Shown one piece after another: positions 1 to 9,729 of a stretch of 64,000 nucleotides of DNA. Below the pieces are notes generated by a model. That model searched no databases. It saw only the letters and a program-made list of their open reading frames with translations, and had not been told where the DNA came from. Numbering within the stretch: the stretch's first letter is position 1; each line of letters begins with the position of its first letter. The translations under genes and the position numbers were made by a program. The stretch is from Acidobacteriota bacterium (GTDB lineage: Bacteria > Acidobacteriota > Blastocatellia > RBC074), in assembly GCA_016710075.1 (NCBI GenBank), contig JADJLO010000006.1, forward strand, positions 38,501 to 102,500. Reading direction: 5' to 3'.

Positions 1-2
1 GG

Positions 3-428
3 GGCTGGAGCGGCGGCGGTTCTTCCACTTTGAATGCGATGTTTCGCTATCCGGACATGTATCAGGTAGGGATGTCAGTAGCGCCGGTGCCGGACATTCG
101 TTATTACGATTCGATCTACCAGGAACGTTACTGCGGACTGCCGCAAGACCATCCCGAAGAATACAAGCAAAGTTCGCCGATCACCTTCGCCGGCCAGTTG
201 AAAGGCCGGCTCCTTCTCGTCCATGGCACCGGCGACGACAACGTGCACTACCAGGGCAGCGAAGCTCTGATCAACGCGCTGGTCGCGGCCAACAAGCAGT
301 TCACTTTGATGTCCTACCCAAACCGCACTCACAGCATTAACGAAGGACCCGGGACTACGCGGCATCTGTACGGGTTACTGACGCGATATTTGAATGAAAA
401 TCTGCCGCCGGGTCCGCGAGGCGAGTAA
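3..428 (+). CDS. S9 family peptidase (prolyl oligopeptidase/DPP IV type), C-terminal fragment
   Basis: The reading frame is open from the left edge, so this is the 3' end of a larger gene. The first codons read GWSGGGS, the nucleophile-elbow motif of S9 serine peptidases, with Ser at bases 9-11. Further on, GTGDDNVHYQ supplies the catalytic Asp and NRTHSI the catalytic His, in the order and spacing of the alpha/beta-hydrolase domain of DPP IV-like enzymes. The family removes N-terminal dipeptides or cleaves short proline-containing peptides and is usually secreted in such genomes; the signal peptide and beta-propeller lie outside the window. The stop codon overlaps the ATG of the next gene (TAATG), suggesting co-transcription. 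Confidence 0.85.
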   Translation, partial: GWSGGGSSTLNAMFRYPDMYQVGMSVAPVPDIRYYDSIYQERYCGLPQDHPEEYKQSSPITFAGQLKGRLLLVHGTGDDNVHYQGSEALINALVAANKQFTLMSYPNRTHSINEGPGTTRHLYGLLTRYLNENLPPGPRGE

Positions 429-1521
429 TGTTGAGGATGACAAATGCAGTTTGTGAGGAGGTAAATCGCAGGAGAATGGAAGTAACAGGCGAAAATCCGA
501 TAAGCCATGTTCATGTTAAGGATTTTACTCAGATCCCCGTGATCGACGTGGCAGATTTGATAGCCGGCAATTCTGTCCGGCTGGAGGTTGCCGAGCGGAT
601 TGGAGAAGCTTGCCGTGAGAGCGGCTTTTTCTACATCGTCGGGCACGGAGTTGATTCAAATCTGACGCACCGTCTTCACGATTTGAGCCGGCAGTTCTTC
701 GCGCTGGAAGTGGAATCGAAGATGCGGATTGCGATGCCACTGGCCGGGCGCGCCTGGCGAGGCTACTTCCGTGTGGGAGATGAGCTGACCTCCGGAATTC
801 CCGATCAGAAAGAAGGGCTCTATTTCGGCAGGGAACTGCGATCTGACGATCCGTTGGTGCAAGCGAGCACGCCCTGCACGGTCCTAATCTGTTCTCCGCT
901 GAGCCTGCAGAATTGCGTCAAGTAGTGCTTGAATACATGGACGCGATGACGCGGCTGGGGCATAGCCTGATGGCCGGTATCGCTCTGAGCCTGGGGCTTG
1001 ATGAGTCATACTTCGCAGACCACGGCACAGCAGATCCGCTGATACTTTTCCGGATCTTCAACTATCCTCCTATGACAGACGAGGCGCTTTGGGGTGTAGG
1101 CGAACACACTGATTACGGGCTGTTGACAATTCTGCTGCAGGACGATGCCGGCGGGTTGGAGGTCCGGTCACGGACGCAATGGGTGCCGGCGCCGCCGCTA
1201 CCCGGCTCATTCGTCTGCAATATCGGCGATATGCTCGACAGGATGACGCGGGGGCTTTACAGATCTACTCCACAGCGTGTGCGCAACCTCGCCAGGCGCG
1301 ACAGGCTTTCCTTCCCCTTCTTCTTCGATCCAAACTTCTTCGCGCGCGTGCAACCAATTGACCTTCAAGGATGGGAGACTCCCCCCGATGATTATTCTGA
1401 ACGATGGGATCAATCCAGCGTACACCTTTTCGAAGGCACATACGGCGATTATCTGCTCAACAAAGTCGGCAAGGTATTTCCAGCGTTGACAAATCCTGCA
1501 ACCTGCAATTTTGTTGAATAA
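428..1521 (+). CDS. 2-oxoglutarate/Fe(II)-dependent dioxygenase (isopenicillin N synthase-like), frameshifted
   Basis: Two reading frames (428-925 and 913-1521) together encode one 2OG-Fe(II) oxygenase of about 360 residues. The N-terminal half holds the DIOX_N-type segment (IPVIDVADLIAG ... GFFYIVGHGV). The C-terminal half has the iron ligands HTD in VGEHTDYGLLTILLQDD, the distal His region STPQRVRN and the RxS 2OG-binding motif RLSFPFFFDPN. Inserting one C in the CCC run at 872-874 restores a continuous frame reading TPLHGPNLFSAEPAELRQVV, which fits the family. The frameshift is probably a sequencing error. An internal ATG at 476 with AGGAG just upstream is an alternative start. These enzymes hydroxylate or cyclise small molecules; the substrate cannot be told. 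Confidence 0.8.
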
Positions 1522-1758
1522 AGAGCCTGGAATTACTATACTGCGCCCGCATTTATACTCATTCAATTAACATTATTTTGGCAATCTTATTTCGGCCGCA
1601 GCCGGATCGTTTATATAAACCGGTTTGACATGTCTGATCGAACGATAAAAAGATATTTCAATAAAAGCGGAATCTTTGGAGTGCGGCGAATTTGATCCGA
1701 TTTTACTGAAGCTCAGTCATTTTCGTTTGTTTGGTAATCTTCAGAGGAGGCCAATTTG

Positions 1759-2973
1759 ATGAATTCCCGCTTTTACCAATTGATATTCGACAGAGTTCTC
1801 TCTTCGCTGCCTGCAGGAAGGCTGCGCATGGTGCTTCCCTCGGGGGCGGAGATTACATACGGCTTGCAGTCTCCAGGCCCCGAAGCGACGATCAGAGTTA
1901 TCAATCCGGTATTCTTCAGGAAATGCATCCTCTATGGCGACGTTGGCCTCGGCGAATCGTATGTGGAAGGCGATTGGGATACGGACGACATCGTCAAGGT
2001 GCTTTCATGGTTTCTGATCAACATGGATAACGCCCCGGAGGCCAGTCGTTCGAAGCGGCGGCTTCCATTGACAAACATGCTTTTGTTTATCAATCGGCTG
2101 CGGCATAAGCTACGGTTTAACAACCTCTCGGGAGCGAAGCGCAACATTCACGATCATTACGATCTCGGCAACGATTTCTTCAAGATTTTTCTCGATCGAA
2201 GCATGGCGTACTCCTGTGGCTATTTCACATCTCCCGATCAGATGTTGGAGACTGCGCAGACTGAGAAATTCGACCTGCTTTGCCGGAAGCTGCAACTCAA
2301 TTCATCCGATCACCTGCTTGAAATCGGCGGAGGTTGGGGCGGATTTGCCGTTCACGCAGCAAGAAACTACGGCTGCCGGGTTACTTCCATCACCATCTCG
2401 CAGGAACAACTCAAATATGCGCAAGAGCGTGCCGCGGCCGAAGGGCTCTCCAATCAGATCGAGTTTCAATTAACCGATTACAGACAGGTCACTGGAAAAT
2501 TCGACAAGATAGTATCCATTGAGATGCTGGAGGCAGTGGGGCATGAATATTTCAACAGCTATTTCAGAAAATGCCACGAACTGCTCAAAAAAGACGGGCT
2601 TCTGGCGATTCAGGTGATCACCTGCCCGGACTCGCGTTATGAGAGTCACAGGGAGAATGTCGACTGGATGCAGAAGCACATCTTTCCGGGCGGGCTGCTG
2701 CCTTCAATCGGCATCATGAATAAGGCAATAAATGCCACAGGCGATCTGCAGCTTCACAACCTTGAAGAGATGGGGCACCATTACGTCCGAACACTTGCAA
2801 GCTGGCGGGAAAACTTCAACCACAAACTGGAAGAGGTTCTGAGGCAGGGTTTCAGCGAACAATTCATCCGCAAATGGAATTACTATCTGACTTCCTGTGA
2901 AGCCGCATTCAGCACACGCAACATAACAGTCGTACAGGCGGTTTTCACCAGACCAAATAACCTGAGCATCTGA
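1759..2973 (+). CDS. cfa: Cyclopropane-fatty-acyl-phospholipid synthase
   Basis: SAM-dependent methyltransferase that adds a methylene bridge to unsaturated acyl chains of membrane phospholipids. About 404 residues, normal for the family. Visible signatures are HYDLGNDFFKIFLDRSMAYS, the SAM-binding loop LLEIGGGWGGFAVHAA, SIEMLEAVGHEYF and the conserved QKHIFPGGLLPS. The ATG at 1759 is preferred over the in-frame TTG at 1756 because GAGGAGG at 1744-1750 sits eight bases before the ATG. The 237-base upstream gap carries a TTGACA box at 1625-1630 with an AT-rich stretch behind it and a 12-bp palindrome at 1609-1620, so the gene probably has its own promoter, but no clear -10 could be assigned. 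No operon partner is obvious. Confidence 0.95.
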   Translation: MNSRFYQLIFDRVLSSLPAGRLRMVLPSGAEITYGLQSPGPEATIRVINPVFFRKCILYGDVGLGESYVEGDWDTDDIVKVLSWFLINMDNAPEASRSKRRLPLTNMLLFINRLRHKLRFNNLSGAKRNIHDHYDLGNDFFKIFLDRSMAYSCGYFTSPDQMLETAQTEKFDLLCRKLQLNSSDHLLEIGGGWGGFAVHAARNYGCRVTSITISQEQLKYAQERAAAEGLSNQIEFQLTDYRQVTGKFDKIVSIEMLEAVGHEYFNSYFRKCHELLKKDGLLAIQVITCPDSRYESHRENVDWMQKHIFPGGLLPSIGIMNKAINATGDLQLHNLEEMGHHYVRTLASWRENFNHKLEEVLRQGFSEQFIRKWNYYLTSCEAAFSTRNITVVQAVFTRPNNLSI

Positions 2974-3103
2974 TATGTTGGTGAATTCATTACTTGCACG
3001 TTTGCCGATCATTCCACAATATCAGGAAAACAGACCATAAATATATTTCTCCAACAGTATCAATACATGACGTTTATCAGCGTCCTTTAACTGGAGCAAA
3101 AAC

Positions 3104-5058
3104 ATGCTAACAAAGAAACTCCCGACCCTGCTGGTTATCGGAATCCTATTCATTGTTGCCCTGCAGATCGTCTCGGGTCAGGGGCGAGGCCCGGTGAGTC
3201 CCGAAATGCTGGCCAGGCGAAATTCGCTCGAACAGGAACTGCAATCTATTGCGATAGTCGAGCGCAAGGTCATGGTACCGATGCGCGACGGCAAGCGTAT
3301 GGCGGCTGACATTTATCGCCCGAAGGATACATCGAAGAAATACCCGACTGTCTTTGTTCGGACTCCGTACAATTTCAATTTCTGGGATGTGAGGAGCGGG
3401 GCTCCGCGCGATATGAGCAACGAACTCGACGCTGTCAAGCGCGGATACGCTTTTATCACGATGAACGAGCGAGGCCACTTTTTCTCCGAAGGAACTACGA
3501 CATCCTTGGTCCTCCACTCACCGACGGAGATGACGCGCTGACCTGGATATCAAAGCAGTCATGGTCGAACGGCAAGGTCGGGACCATCGGATGTTCATCG
3601 ACGGCTGAATGGCAGCTTGGAGTTGCCGCACAGGGGAACCCGGCCTTTGCAGCGATGATTCCCCAGGGCTTCGGCGCGGGGGTAGGTCGAGTCGGCCCAT
3701 ATTTCGAACAGGGCAACTGGTATCGGGGCGGCGCGGTGCAGATGCTCTTCATTGCCTGGTTGTATGGCGAACAAAATCAGGTCAGGCCGATGTTTCCGCC
3801 GAACACTTCGCGCGAAGACCTGATTCGCGCATCGAAATCATTCGATCTGTCGCAGCAGTCGCCTCCGGTTGACTGGTCCAAGGCGCTGCGTCACCTGCCT
3901 GTGATGGATATCATGAAAGCCGTGGATGGGCCGCGCGGAATCTTTGCAGATGAGATGCCCGTCGATACCGGTGGAGCAATGATCAAGCGCGCGCCAAACG
4001 ACCCAGCCTGGTACAAGGGCGGATTGTGGCACGATAACATGAAGATCAATGTGCCGGGCTTCTGGTTCATGTCGTGGTACGACGTGTCTGTGGGTCCGAA
4101 TCTTGCGGCTTACAATCACGTTCGCAAAACCGCCAGGCCCGAAATCGCCAATCAACAGTATGCTGTCATTGCGCCAACGCTGCATTGTGCCTACAAGCGC
4201 GCCGGCGAGAACCTGACGGTCGGCGAGCGAAACATTGGGGACGCACGCCTGAACTATGACGAACTGACCTGGGGCTGGTTCGATCGTTTCTTGAAAGGCG
4301 AAAACAACGGGATTCTCGAAAAGATGCCGAAGGTTCGCTACTACACCATGGGCATGAACAAGTGGCAGACATCGGAGACATGGCCGCCGACCGGCGCCAC
4401 TCCGATGACGTTCTTCCTTTCGAGCGGCGGCAAGGCCAACACGCTTAATGGTGACGGCGTTCTCATTGAAGCTCCTCCGGCTGCGGATGCTCCGGATAAG
4501 TTCGATTACGATCCCATGAACCCAGTGACGTCGTACGGTGGAAATGTCTGCTGCACCGGCAATGCCGTTGCCGGCGGCGCCTTCGATCAGCGCAAAATGG
4601 AGGCCCGACCCGACATCCTGGTATACAGCACCGAGCCTTTGAAGCAGGGAATCGAAGTCAGCGGCCCGATTGAGGTCACACTTTATGTTTCATCCGACGC
4701 AAAAGACACGGACTTCACGGTGAAGCTGATCGATGTCTATCCGGACGGGACCGCTTACAACCTTGACGAGACGATCCAACGCATGAGGTATCGCAATGGA
4801 TACGACAAGCCTGAAGTCCGCATGGAATCAGGCAAGATTTACAAGGTAACGCTGCAGCCGATGACGACCAGCAATTTCTTTGAAGCCGGCCATCGAATTC
4901 GACTCGAAGTATCGAGCAGCAACTTCCCTCGCTTCGATCGCAACCTGAACACAGGCGGGAAGAATTACAACGAATCGCAGGGCGTTGTCGCTCACAACGC
5001 CGTCCACCATTCACGCCTGCACCCGTCAGAGATCAAAATAACTGTGGTTAAAAAGTAA
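3104..5058 (+). CDS. CocE/NonD (X-Pro dipeptidyl-peptidase, S15-like) secreted hydrolase, frameshifted
   Basis: Frames 3104-3541 and 3655-5058 form one gene of about 650 residues. It starts with a signal peptide (LLVIGILFIVALQIVSGQG). The S15 alpha/beta-hydrolase domain follows, with VPMRDGKRMAADIYRP and the nucleophile region GTIGCSSTAEWQ. A C-terminal PepX_C jelly-roll domain is shown by GPIEVTLYVSSDAKDTDF. The frames join if one A is added in GGAAC at 3491-3495, giving FSEGNYDILGPPLTDGDDAL through the gap. Members hydrolyse acyl or peptidyl bonds with varied substrates; the true substrate is unknown. The break is a homopolymer deletion and probably an assembly error. Confidence 0.85.
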
Positions 5059-5096
5059 ACCGAAAATAGTGGATTACGAAACAACGGAGAATACCG

Positions 5097-6164
5097 ATGA
5101 GAGAGTCCAATAATTTGATGAGATTGCCGGCCATACTCAGCGCCGTAATGGCATTCGCTATCTACGCGGACGCACAACAACCATTCCAGTTCGCAGGCGC
5201 GCCATGCACCACGCCTGCATATCTGAAATGTCCGGATAAGGACTGCCCCGGAGACAGAATAATAAACCAGGGAGCGGTTGTTGAAATGAAGACACGGCGA
5301 ACCTACTTTCTCGATTATCCGTGCGATCTGAAGCCGGGCGAGAAAGTTACTTTCATTCTCAGTCTTCACGGCGCAGGTTCATACGGGAACTGGCAGCGGC
5401 ACTACTTCCCGATAGTGGATTACAAGGACAAGTACCGCCTGGTGATCGCCACTCCAAACTCGCCGACCAAAGTCTGGTCTGCAGCCGATGACGAATATTT
5501 ACAGAACATCGTCAACTTCGTTGTTGAACAGATCGGCAGGGAGAACATCAAGGCTTTCTGGCTGACAGGGCATTCTCAGGGCGGCATGACTTCGAATCGA
5601 ATTGTGAGAACTGATTTCTTTAAGGACAAGGTTGACGGCTGGCTTAGCCTTTCCGGCGGACGTCTTGGCGGTAATCCCGGCCGGGCGACAACCTTCGGCG
5701 CCCCTCGTACAGCAACACCTGCGGCTCCTGCTCCCACCGCTCCTGCCGGTGGTGGAATGGCAGCCTCAATGGCGGCATTGCGCGAAATTCCGTCAAATGA
5801 TTTCTCTTTCATCTATGCCACGGGCCAAAGAGAGATAGACGACAAGGGCGCGCCCGAGGCATCTGAATGGGCGACCAAATTTTCATGTTCCCCAAAAGGT
5901 AAACCGGAAGAGATCGTTGACACGAAGGGCGGGTATATCTACGACAGCACTCGGCAGAATCCGCCGAATCCGGCCTGGGGTTTGCTGCCTGGACCGGGAA
6001 AGGCTCACATCTCCGTCTATCAGGACTGCAAAGACGGCAGGGTCGTGGCGGACGTCATCCGCATCGACAAAGGACACACTGAAGGGCTTGAGCCGAACAT
6101 CACAGAAGCACTGGTCAAGCTGATGCTCACTGCGAAGGGCGGAAAGATCCAACAGTCCCGATAA
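5097..6164 (+). CDS. Secreted alpha/beta-hydrolase, PHB-depolymerase/esterase-like
   Basis: 355 residues with an N-terminal signal peptide ending near YADAQQ. After it, FILSLHGAGSYGNWQ resembles the oxyanion-hole segment and LTGHSQGGMTSNR is a GxSxG nucleophile elbow, both typical of the LpqC/poly(3-hydroxybutyrate) depolymerase esterase group. A late DKGHTEGL may carry the catalytic His. A low-complexity Ala/Pro/Thr-rich stretch (about residues 200-225) interrupts the fold like a linker. Two cysteine-containing clusters near the N-terminus (APCTTPAYLKCPDKDC) suggest disulphides in an exported protein. It starts 38 bases after the CocE-like gene and is probably co-transcribed. The exact substrate is unknown. 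Confidence 0.7.
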   Translation: MRESNNLMRLPAILSAVMAFAIYADAQQPFQFAGAPCTTPAYLKCPDKDCPGDRIINQGAVVEMKTRRTYFLDYPCDLKPGEKVTFILSLHGAGSYGNWQRHYFPIVDYKDKYRLVIATPNSPTKVWSAADDEYLQNIVNFVVEQIGRENIKAFWLTGHSQGGMTSNRIVRTDFFKDKVDGWLSLSGGRLGGNPGRATTFGAPRTATPAAPAPTAPAGGGMAASMAALREIPSNDFSFIYATGQREIDDKGAPEASEWATKFSCSPKGKPEEIVDTKGGYIYDSTRQNPPNPAWGLLPGPGKAHISVYQDCKDGRVVADVIRIDKGHTEGLEPNITEALVKLMLTAKGGKIQQSR

Positions 6165-6173
6165 CCAAGCGTC

Positions 6174-6197
6174 GTGGCCGGCCGGAAAGCCGGCCAC
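6174..6197 (+). terminator. Hairpin after the esterase-like gene
   Basis: A perfect 9-bp stem (GTGGCCGGC / GCCGGCCAC) around a 6-base loop lies ten bases after the stop codon at 6164. No T-run follows, so it may be a weak or Rho-assisted terminator or an mRNA-stabilising hairpin. Confidence 0.4.
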
Positions 6198-6232
6198 ATA
6201 CAGCCCTAAGTACTGTGAAAAGGAATAGTGAA

Positions 6233-6387
6233 ATGAAAGAAAGTATGCAGCATTCATCTTCCTTGGAGTATGCGTAATACTGGCAGCGCTTCTTCTCACC
6301 AGGGCGATAACACCATTGGTTGGCTGTCTTATCTTCGCGATCGGTCTTGTGGCGACGGGGCTCCTGTCACGCGGGTTCAGCAAATAA
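6233..6387 (+). CDS. Small hydrophobic membrane protein (~51 aa), apparently frameshifted near its start
   Basis: Codons from 6241 to the TAA at 6385-6387 read KYAAFIFLGVCVILAALLL, then TRAITPLVGCLIFAIGLVA and TGLLSRGFSK, which gives two predicted transmembrane helices. This frame has no start codon of its own. The ATG at 6233, preceded by AAGGAA, enters it only if one A is added to the AAA run at 6236-6238. Because the same type of one-base homopolymer loss breaks many genes here, I read it as a real small membrane protein with a sequencing error. No family is recognised. Confidence 0.4.
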
Positions 6388-6417
6388 GGAATTTGAGCCG
6401 ATAACATCAGTAATAAA

Positions 6418-7903
6418 ATGTCGAAAGAGCCGGAAGTATCAAATGAAGAAACCCTCGACCCTGAGGATTGGGAATCGCTGCGGGTACTGGGTCACCGAAT
6501 GTTGGACGATGCGCTCGATTACCAGCGGACAGTCCGGGAGCGTCCGCCCTGGCAACACGCTCCTGATGAAGTGGCAAAGCATTTTAGAACACCATTGCCG
6601 CTGGATCCTCAAACGCCTGAGGACGTCTACGAAGAATTTCTGAAGTATGTCCTGCCATACCCTGTCGGGAATATTCATCCGCGTTTCTGGGGTTGGGTCT
6701 TTGGAAATGGAACCGTATTTGCGGCGTTTGCCGAGATGATGGCCGCAGCAATGAACAGTAATTCCGGCGGGCTCGATTATCACAGCGCAAACTATGTCGA
6801 GCAGCAGGTAATCGACTGGGTCAAGGAGATGCTCAAGTATCCTTTAGCGGCATCAGGACTGCTGACCAGCGGATGTTCGGCGGCAAACTTGATCGGGCTG
6901 ACGGTTGCGCGCAACGCAAAAGCCGGTCATGACATCCGCCGTGAAGGCCTCACTGCTGGCGGACGCAGGATGATGCTCTATGCCTCATCTGAAATTCACA
7001 GTTCAATTGCAAAGGCTGTGGAACTTCTTGGACTGGGCCACGACTCGCTGCGACTTGTTCCGGTTAATGCCAATTTCCAGATAGACATTGAGTTGTTGAA
7101 AGAGGCGATCGATCAGGACCGGTGTGAAGGGCATCAGCCGTTCTGTGTAATTGGAGCGGCAGGGACGACCAATACCGGAGCCATCGATGATCTCAAAGCG
7201 CTTGCCGATATCTGTGAACTGGAAGACCTCTGGCTGCACGTTGATGGTGCATTTGGAGCCTGGGCTGCTCTCGTGCCTGAAGAAAGACAAAAGCTGGCTG
7301 GGATGGAGCGGGCCGATTCGCTGGCTTTGGATATGCACAAATGGATGTACCTGCCATATGAAATCGGACTTATTCTGGTTAGAAGTGAAGAAGATCATCG
7401 CAAGGCTTTCTCAATGACGCCGGCTTACTTAGCTCACGGTGAGGGCGGGCGCGGCATGACTGGCGGTGATCTGCCCTGGTTGAGTGACTATGGTTTCCAA
7501 CTCTCCCGCGGGTTCCGGGCGCTCAAGGCCTGGATGTCGCTCAAAGAGCATGGAGTCAGCAAATACAGCCGGTTGATTCGGCAGAATATTGAACAAGCCC
7601 GATACCTTGGCGAATTGATTGAAGCCTCTCTCGAACTGGAGCTTGCGGCCCGGTTACACTTAATGTTGTCTGTTTCCGTTTGTCAATCCGGGAGGGCTGG
7701 ATGACTATGAGCTCAATCGATTGAACAAACAGATCGAGATCGAGCTGCAGGAACGTGGCATCGCCGTGGTGTCAGTGACGACGATAAAAGGCCGGTGCGT
7801 TCTGCGCGTGGCAAACACCAATCACCGCAGCCGCCGCGAGGACTTCGAGATACTGGTGCGGGAAGTGATCAGGATCGGGAATGGGATCGTTGATTCCTTA
7901 TAG
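6418..7903 (+). CDS. Pyridoxal-phosphate-dependent group II decarboxylase (aromatic-L-amino-acid decarboxylase-like), frameshifted
   Basis: About 495 residues over two ORFs (6418-7704 and 7721-7903). The PLP lysine lies in LALDMHKWMYLPYE. HVDGAFGAWAAL carries the Asp that contacts the pyridine ring, and HPRFWGWVFGNGT with LLTSGCSAANLIGL fits the substrate and PLP pocket of the family. The C-terminus continues as LNVVCFRFVNPGGLDDYE if one C is added at 7649-7651 and one T at 7679-7681, which joins the second ORF (IELQERGIAVVSVTT, CVLRVANTNHRSRRED). Enzymes of this group decarboxylate aromatic amino acids or glutamate; the exact substrate is unclear. The IS element lies immediately downstream. 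Confidence 0.85.
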
Positions 7904-8106
7904 AGCCGGCCGGCAGCCTGGTTCTTTTCGAATCTACGACTCAAAGCAGGAGATGGTGCAATGCATGCTGAAGTCAATGGCTACCGGTCTTCTGCCCGAT
8001 CGGATCGCATCCACAACGGAAGAGACGCTGCTTGGTATTGCGGGATCAGGCGGTGCGATATGGCGAGGCCTTTATCTCTCTTTGCGAAAAGAATACTCCA
8101 TCCATA

Positions 8107-8167
8107 GCCGCCATCTTGGGCGGCTTTGGGTGGTGATGAATTTCGCATCGGGCGACTTAGCCCGATG
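8107..8167. repeat. Left-end subterminal hairpins of the IS element
   Basis: Two perfect stem-loops lie next to the 3' end of tnpA. GCCGCC/GGCGGC with loop ATCTTG is at 8107-8124, and CATCGGGC/GCCCGATG with loop GACTTA is at 8146-8167. The second spans the TnpA stop codon. Single-strand transposases of this family recognise such imperfect palindromes near the element ends. Confidence 0.5.
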
Positions 8168-8437
8168 GATCGTCGTTACCTTGATTTTCAAGGTAACGCT
8201 TGATGACCTCCAACGGAGCGCCGCCGCAGGTCAGAACACAGTAAGAGCGATGCCAGAAACCAGGCTTCCAATATGTCTTCCGAACTTCCATTTGCCAAGC
8301 GTGTCTTCAACTATCTCGCGCAACCGCTTCATCATCGCCGGACTGATTACCTTGCGGCGGTATTTGGTAACCAGAACCAAGTGATACTGAAGCGAGTAAG
8401 CGCAGTGATTGAGGGTCGAAAGGGATTGTTTTGCCAT
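8157..8437 (-). pseudogene. tnpA: IS200/IS605 TnpA (Y1 transposase), internally deleted
   Basis: The N-terminal part reads YSLQYHLVLVTKYRRKVISP and continues through MMKRLREIVEDTLGKWK. The frame is then lost. In another frame the C-terminal part reads TYWKPGFWHRSYCVLT, then CGGAPLEVIKRYLENQ and a TAA at 8157-8159. A normal TnpA has roughly 130-150 residues; here the central part with the HUH metal-binding motif (expected DHVHLL-like) is absent, while the helix with the candidate nucleophile Tyr (KRYLENQ) remains. The junction is near 8290. It is therefore a broken single-strand transposase, unless the gap is an assembly collapse like those in other genes here. Confidence 0.75.
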
Positions 8438-8452
8438 ACCGAACTAAGTATA

Positions 8453-9610
8453 ATGCCGGGGGTGAAAGCATACAAGTTCAAGTTAAAAACCAATCCCGCC
8501 TTTGAGCAAGCCTGCGTTTTCACGCTCGATACTTGCCGTGAACTCTATAACGCCAGCCTTCAAGAGCGCCGGGACGCCTATCAAATCAATCACGTCTCGC
8601 TCAACTACAATTCCCAATCGGCGCAGCTTCCCGGCATCAAAGCCATCCGCCCGGACGTTGCCGCCGTCCACAGTCAGGTGCTTCAAGACGTTCTGCGCCG
8701 CTCTCAGAAGGCGTTCGACAACTTCTTTCGCCGCGTCAAGGCAGGTCAAGAACCGGGCTACCCAAGATTCAAGGGCAAGGCGTCCTTTGATTCGTTTGTC
8801 TATCCTCAGAGCGGTTTCCGTCTCGAAGGCGACAAACTGCACCTGAGCAAGATCGGCTCTTGCCGTGTCCGTCTATCCCGTCCGATTGAAGGAGGGATCA
8901 AAACCTGCACAATCAAACGAGAAGCCGATGGCTGGTATGTCGTGTTTGCCGTTGAATGCAATCAATCCCGCTTCATCCCGAAGACTGGGAAGGCGGCGGG
9001 GATAGACCTCGGGATAGAGTGCTTTGCCGCCGTCTCCAATGGCGAGCGAGTTGAAAACCCGAAACATTACCGCGCCGCCGAAAGTCAACTCAAGAGAGCA
9101 CAGCGCACCGTTACGCGCCGAAAGAACAAGCGCAGCAACCGACGCCGGAAGGCAATCAATATTCTGGCGAGGAAGCACCTGCATATCAAAAGGCAGCGTG
9201 CCGACTTTCACCACAAGACGGCGCTTGATGTGATTCGGCGTTACGATCACATCACCATCGAAGATTTGAACGTGCGGGATGGTCAGGAATCACCATCTCG
9301 CCAAAAGCATCAGTGACGCGGGCTGGAACCAATTCGCCAGGATCCTCACAAGCAAGCTGCGAATGCTGGCCGTGAAGTGATTCTGGTGAACCCAGCCTAT
9401 ACGTCGCAAGACTGCTCCCAGTGCGGCAGTCGCGTGCGCAAGTCTCTTGCGGTAAGAGAGCACCGTTGCATCAACTGCGGTTTTGTTGCGCATCGTGATC
9501 ATAATGCCGCCATTAACATTCAAAAGCGCGGGGCACGTGCTTCGGGGATGGGCTACGAAGCCCGTGTGAACCGAGAAGAATCCCCCACTATAGCCGGTCA
9601 TCCGGTTTAG
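8453..9610 (+). CDS. tnpB: RNA-guided nuclease TnpB (IS605 OrfB family), frameshifted
   Basis: About 385 residues if two frame errors are repaired. One is at the GGG of 9276-9278 and one is a missing G near 9356; the repaired frame reads NVRGMVRNHHLAKSISDAGW. The RuvC-like acidic residues are all visible: D in GIDLGIECFAA, E in ITIEDLNVR and D in AHRDHNAAINIQ. The four-Cys zinc ribbon is CSQCG...CINCG. The N-terminal KAYKFKLKTNPAFE matches OrfB helix-turn-helix starts. ATG 8453 is chosen; GTG 8462 is also possible and neither has a strong ribosome site. TnpB cuts DNA next to a transposon-adjacent motif, guided by omega-RNA from the element's right end, helping the element persist after excision. 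Its stop codon lies inside the right-end hairpin. Confidence 0.85.
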
Positions 9611-9625
9611 TGGGGGAGGTGTCAA
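9540..9625 (+). ncRNA. Predicted omega-RNA (reRNA) scaffold at the IS right end
   Basis: In IS200/IS605 elements the TnpB guide RNA is read from the 3' end of tnpB through the right end, with the guide taken from the flanking DNA. Here the last part of tnpB overlaps a hairpin with stem TCCCCCACTA (9581-9590) / TAGTGGGGGA (9608-9617), followed by GGTGTCAA at the predicted element end. The expected guide would start near 9626. The 5' limit is a guess; no transcript start can be seen. The hairpin is direct observation, and the RNA is inferred from family knowledge. Confidence 0.5.
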
Positions 9626-9729
9626 CTGAAAGATAAGTTTGATAGTATCAAATACTTTGAAACATCCGGAAAACTGATAAGGCGCTGAAAGTAGATAGTC
9701 AGACTGAAAATGAAAAGGAGCCGCTGGTA

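Larger units (their letters stand above)
8105..9625 (+). mobile_element. IS200/IS605-type insertion sequence with divergent tnpA remnant and tnpB
   Basis: A tnpA remnant on the minus strand and tnpB on the plus strand are divergent, the IS605/IS608 arrangement. Left of tnpA lie two subterminal hairpins (8107-8124 and 8146-8167). The right end is a 10-bp-stem hairpin at 9581-9617 followed by GGTGTCAA, a typical right-end sequence of this family. The boundaries are approximate. The right one is set by the hairpin and terminal GTCAA; the left one is only bracketed by the hairpin at 8107 and the decarboxylase stop at 7903. The 200 bases between 7904 and 8104 match nothing I recognise. With tnpA missing its catalytic HUH region the copy should be immobile unless helped in trans. 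Confidence 0.75.

Noticed and set aside
7881..8384. ORF of 167 aa between the decarboxylase and tnpB
   Set aside because: Its right half is the reverse complement of tnpA and the left end of the IS; the left part (7904-8104) matches no family I know and has no ribosome site.
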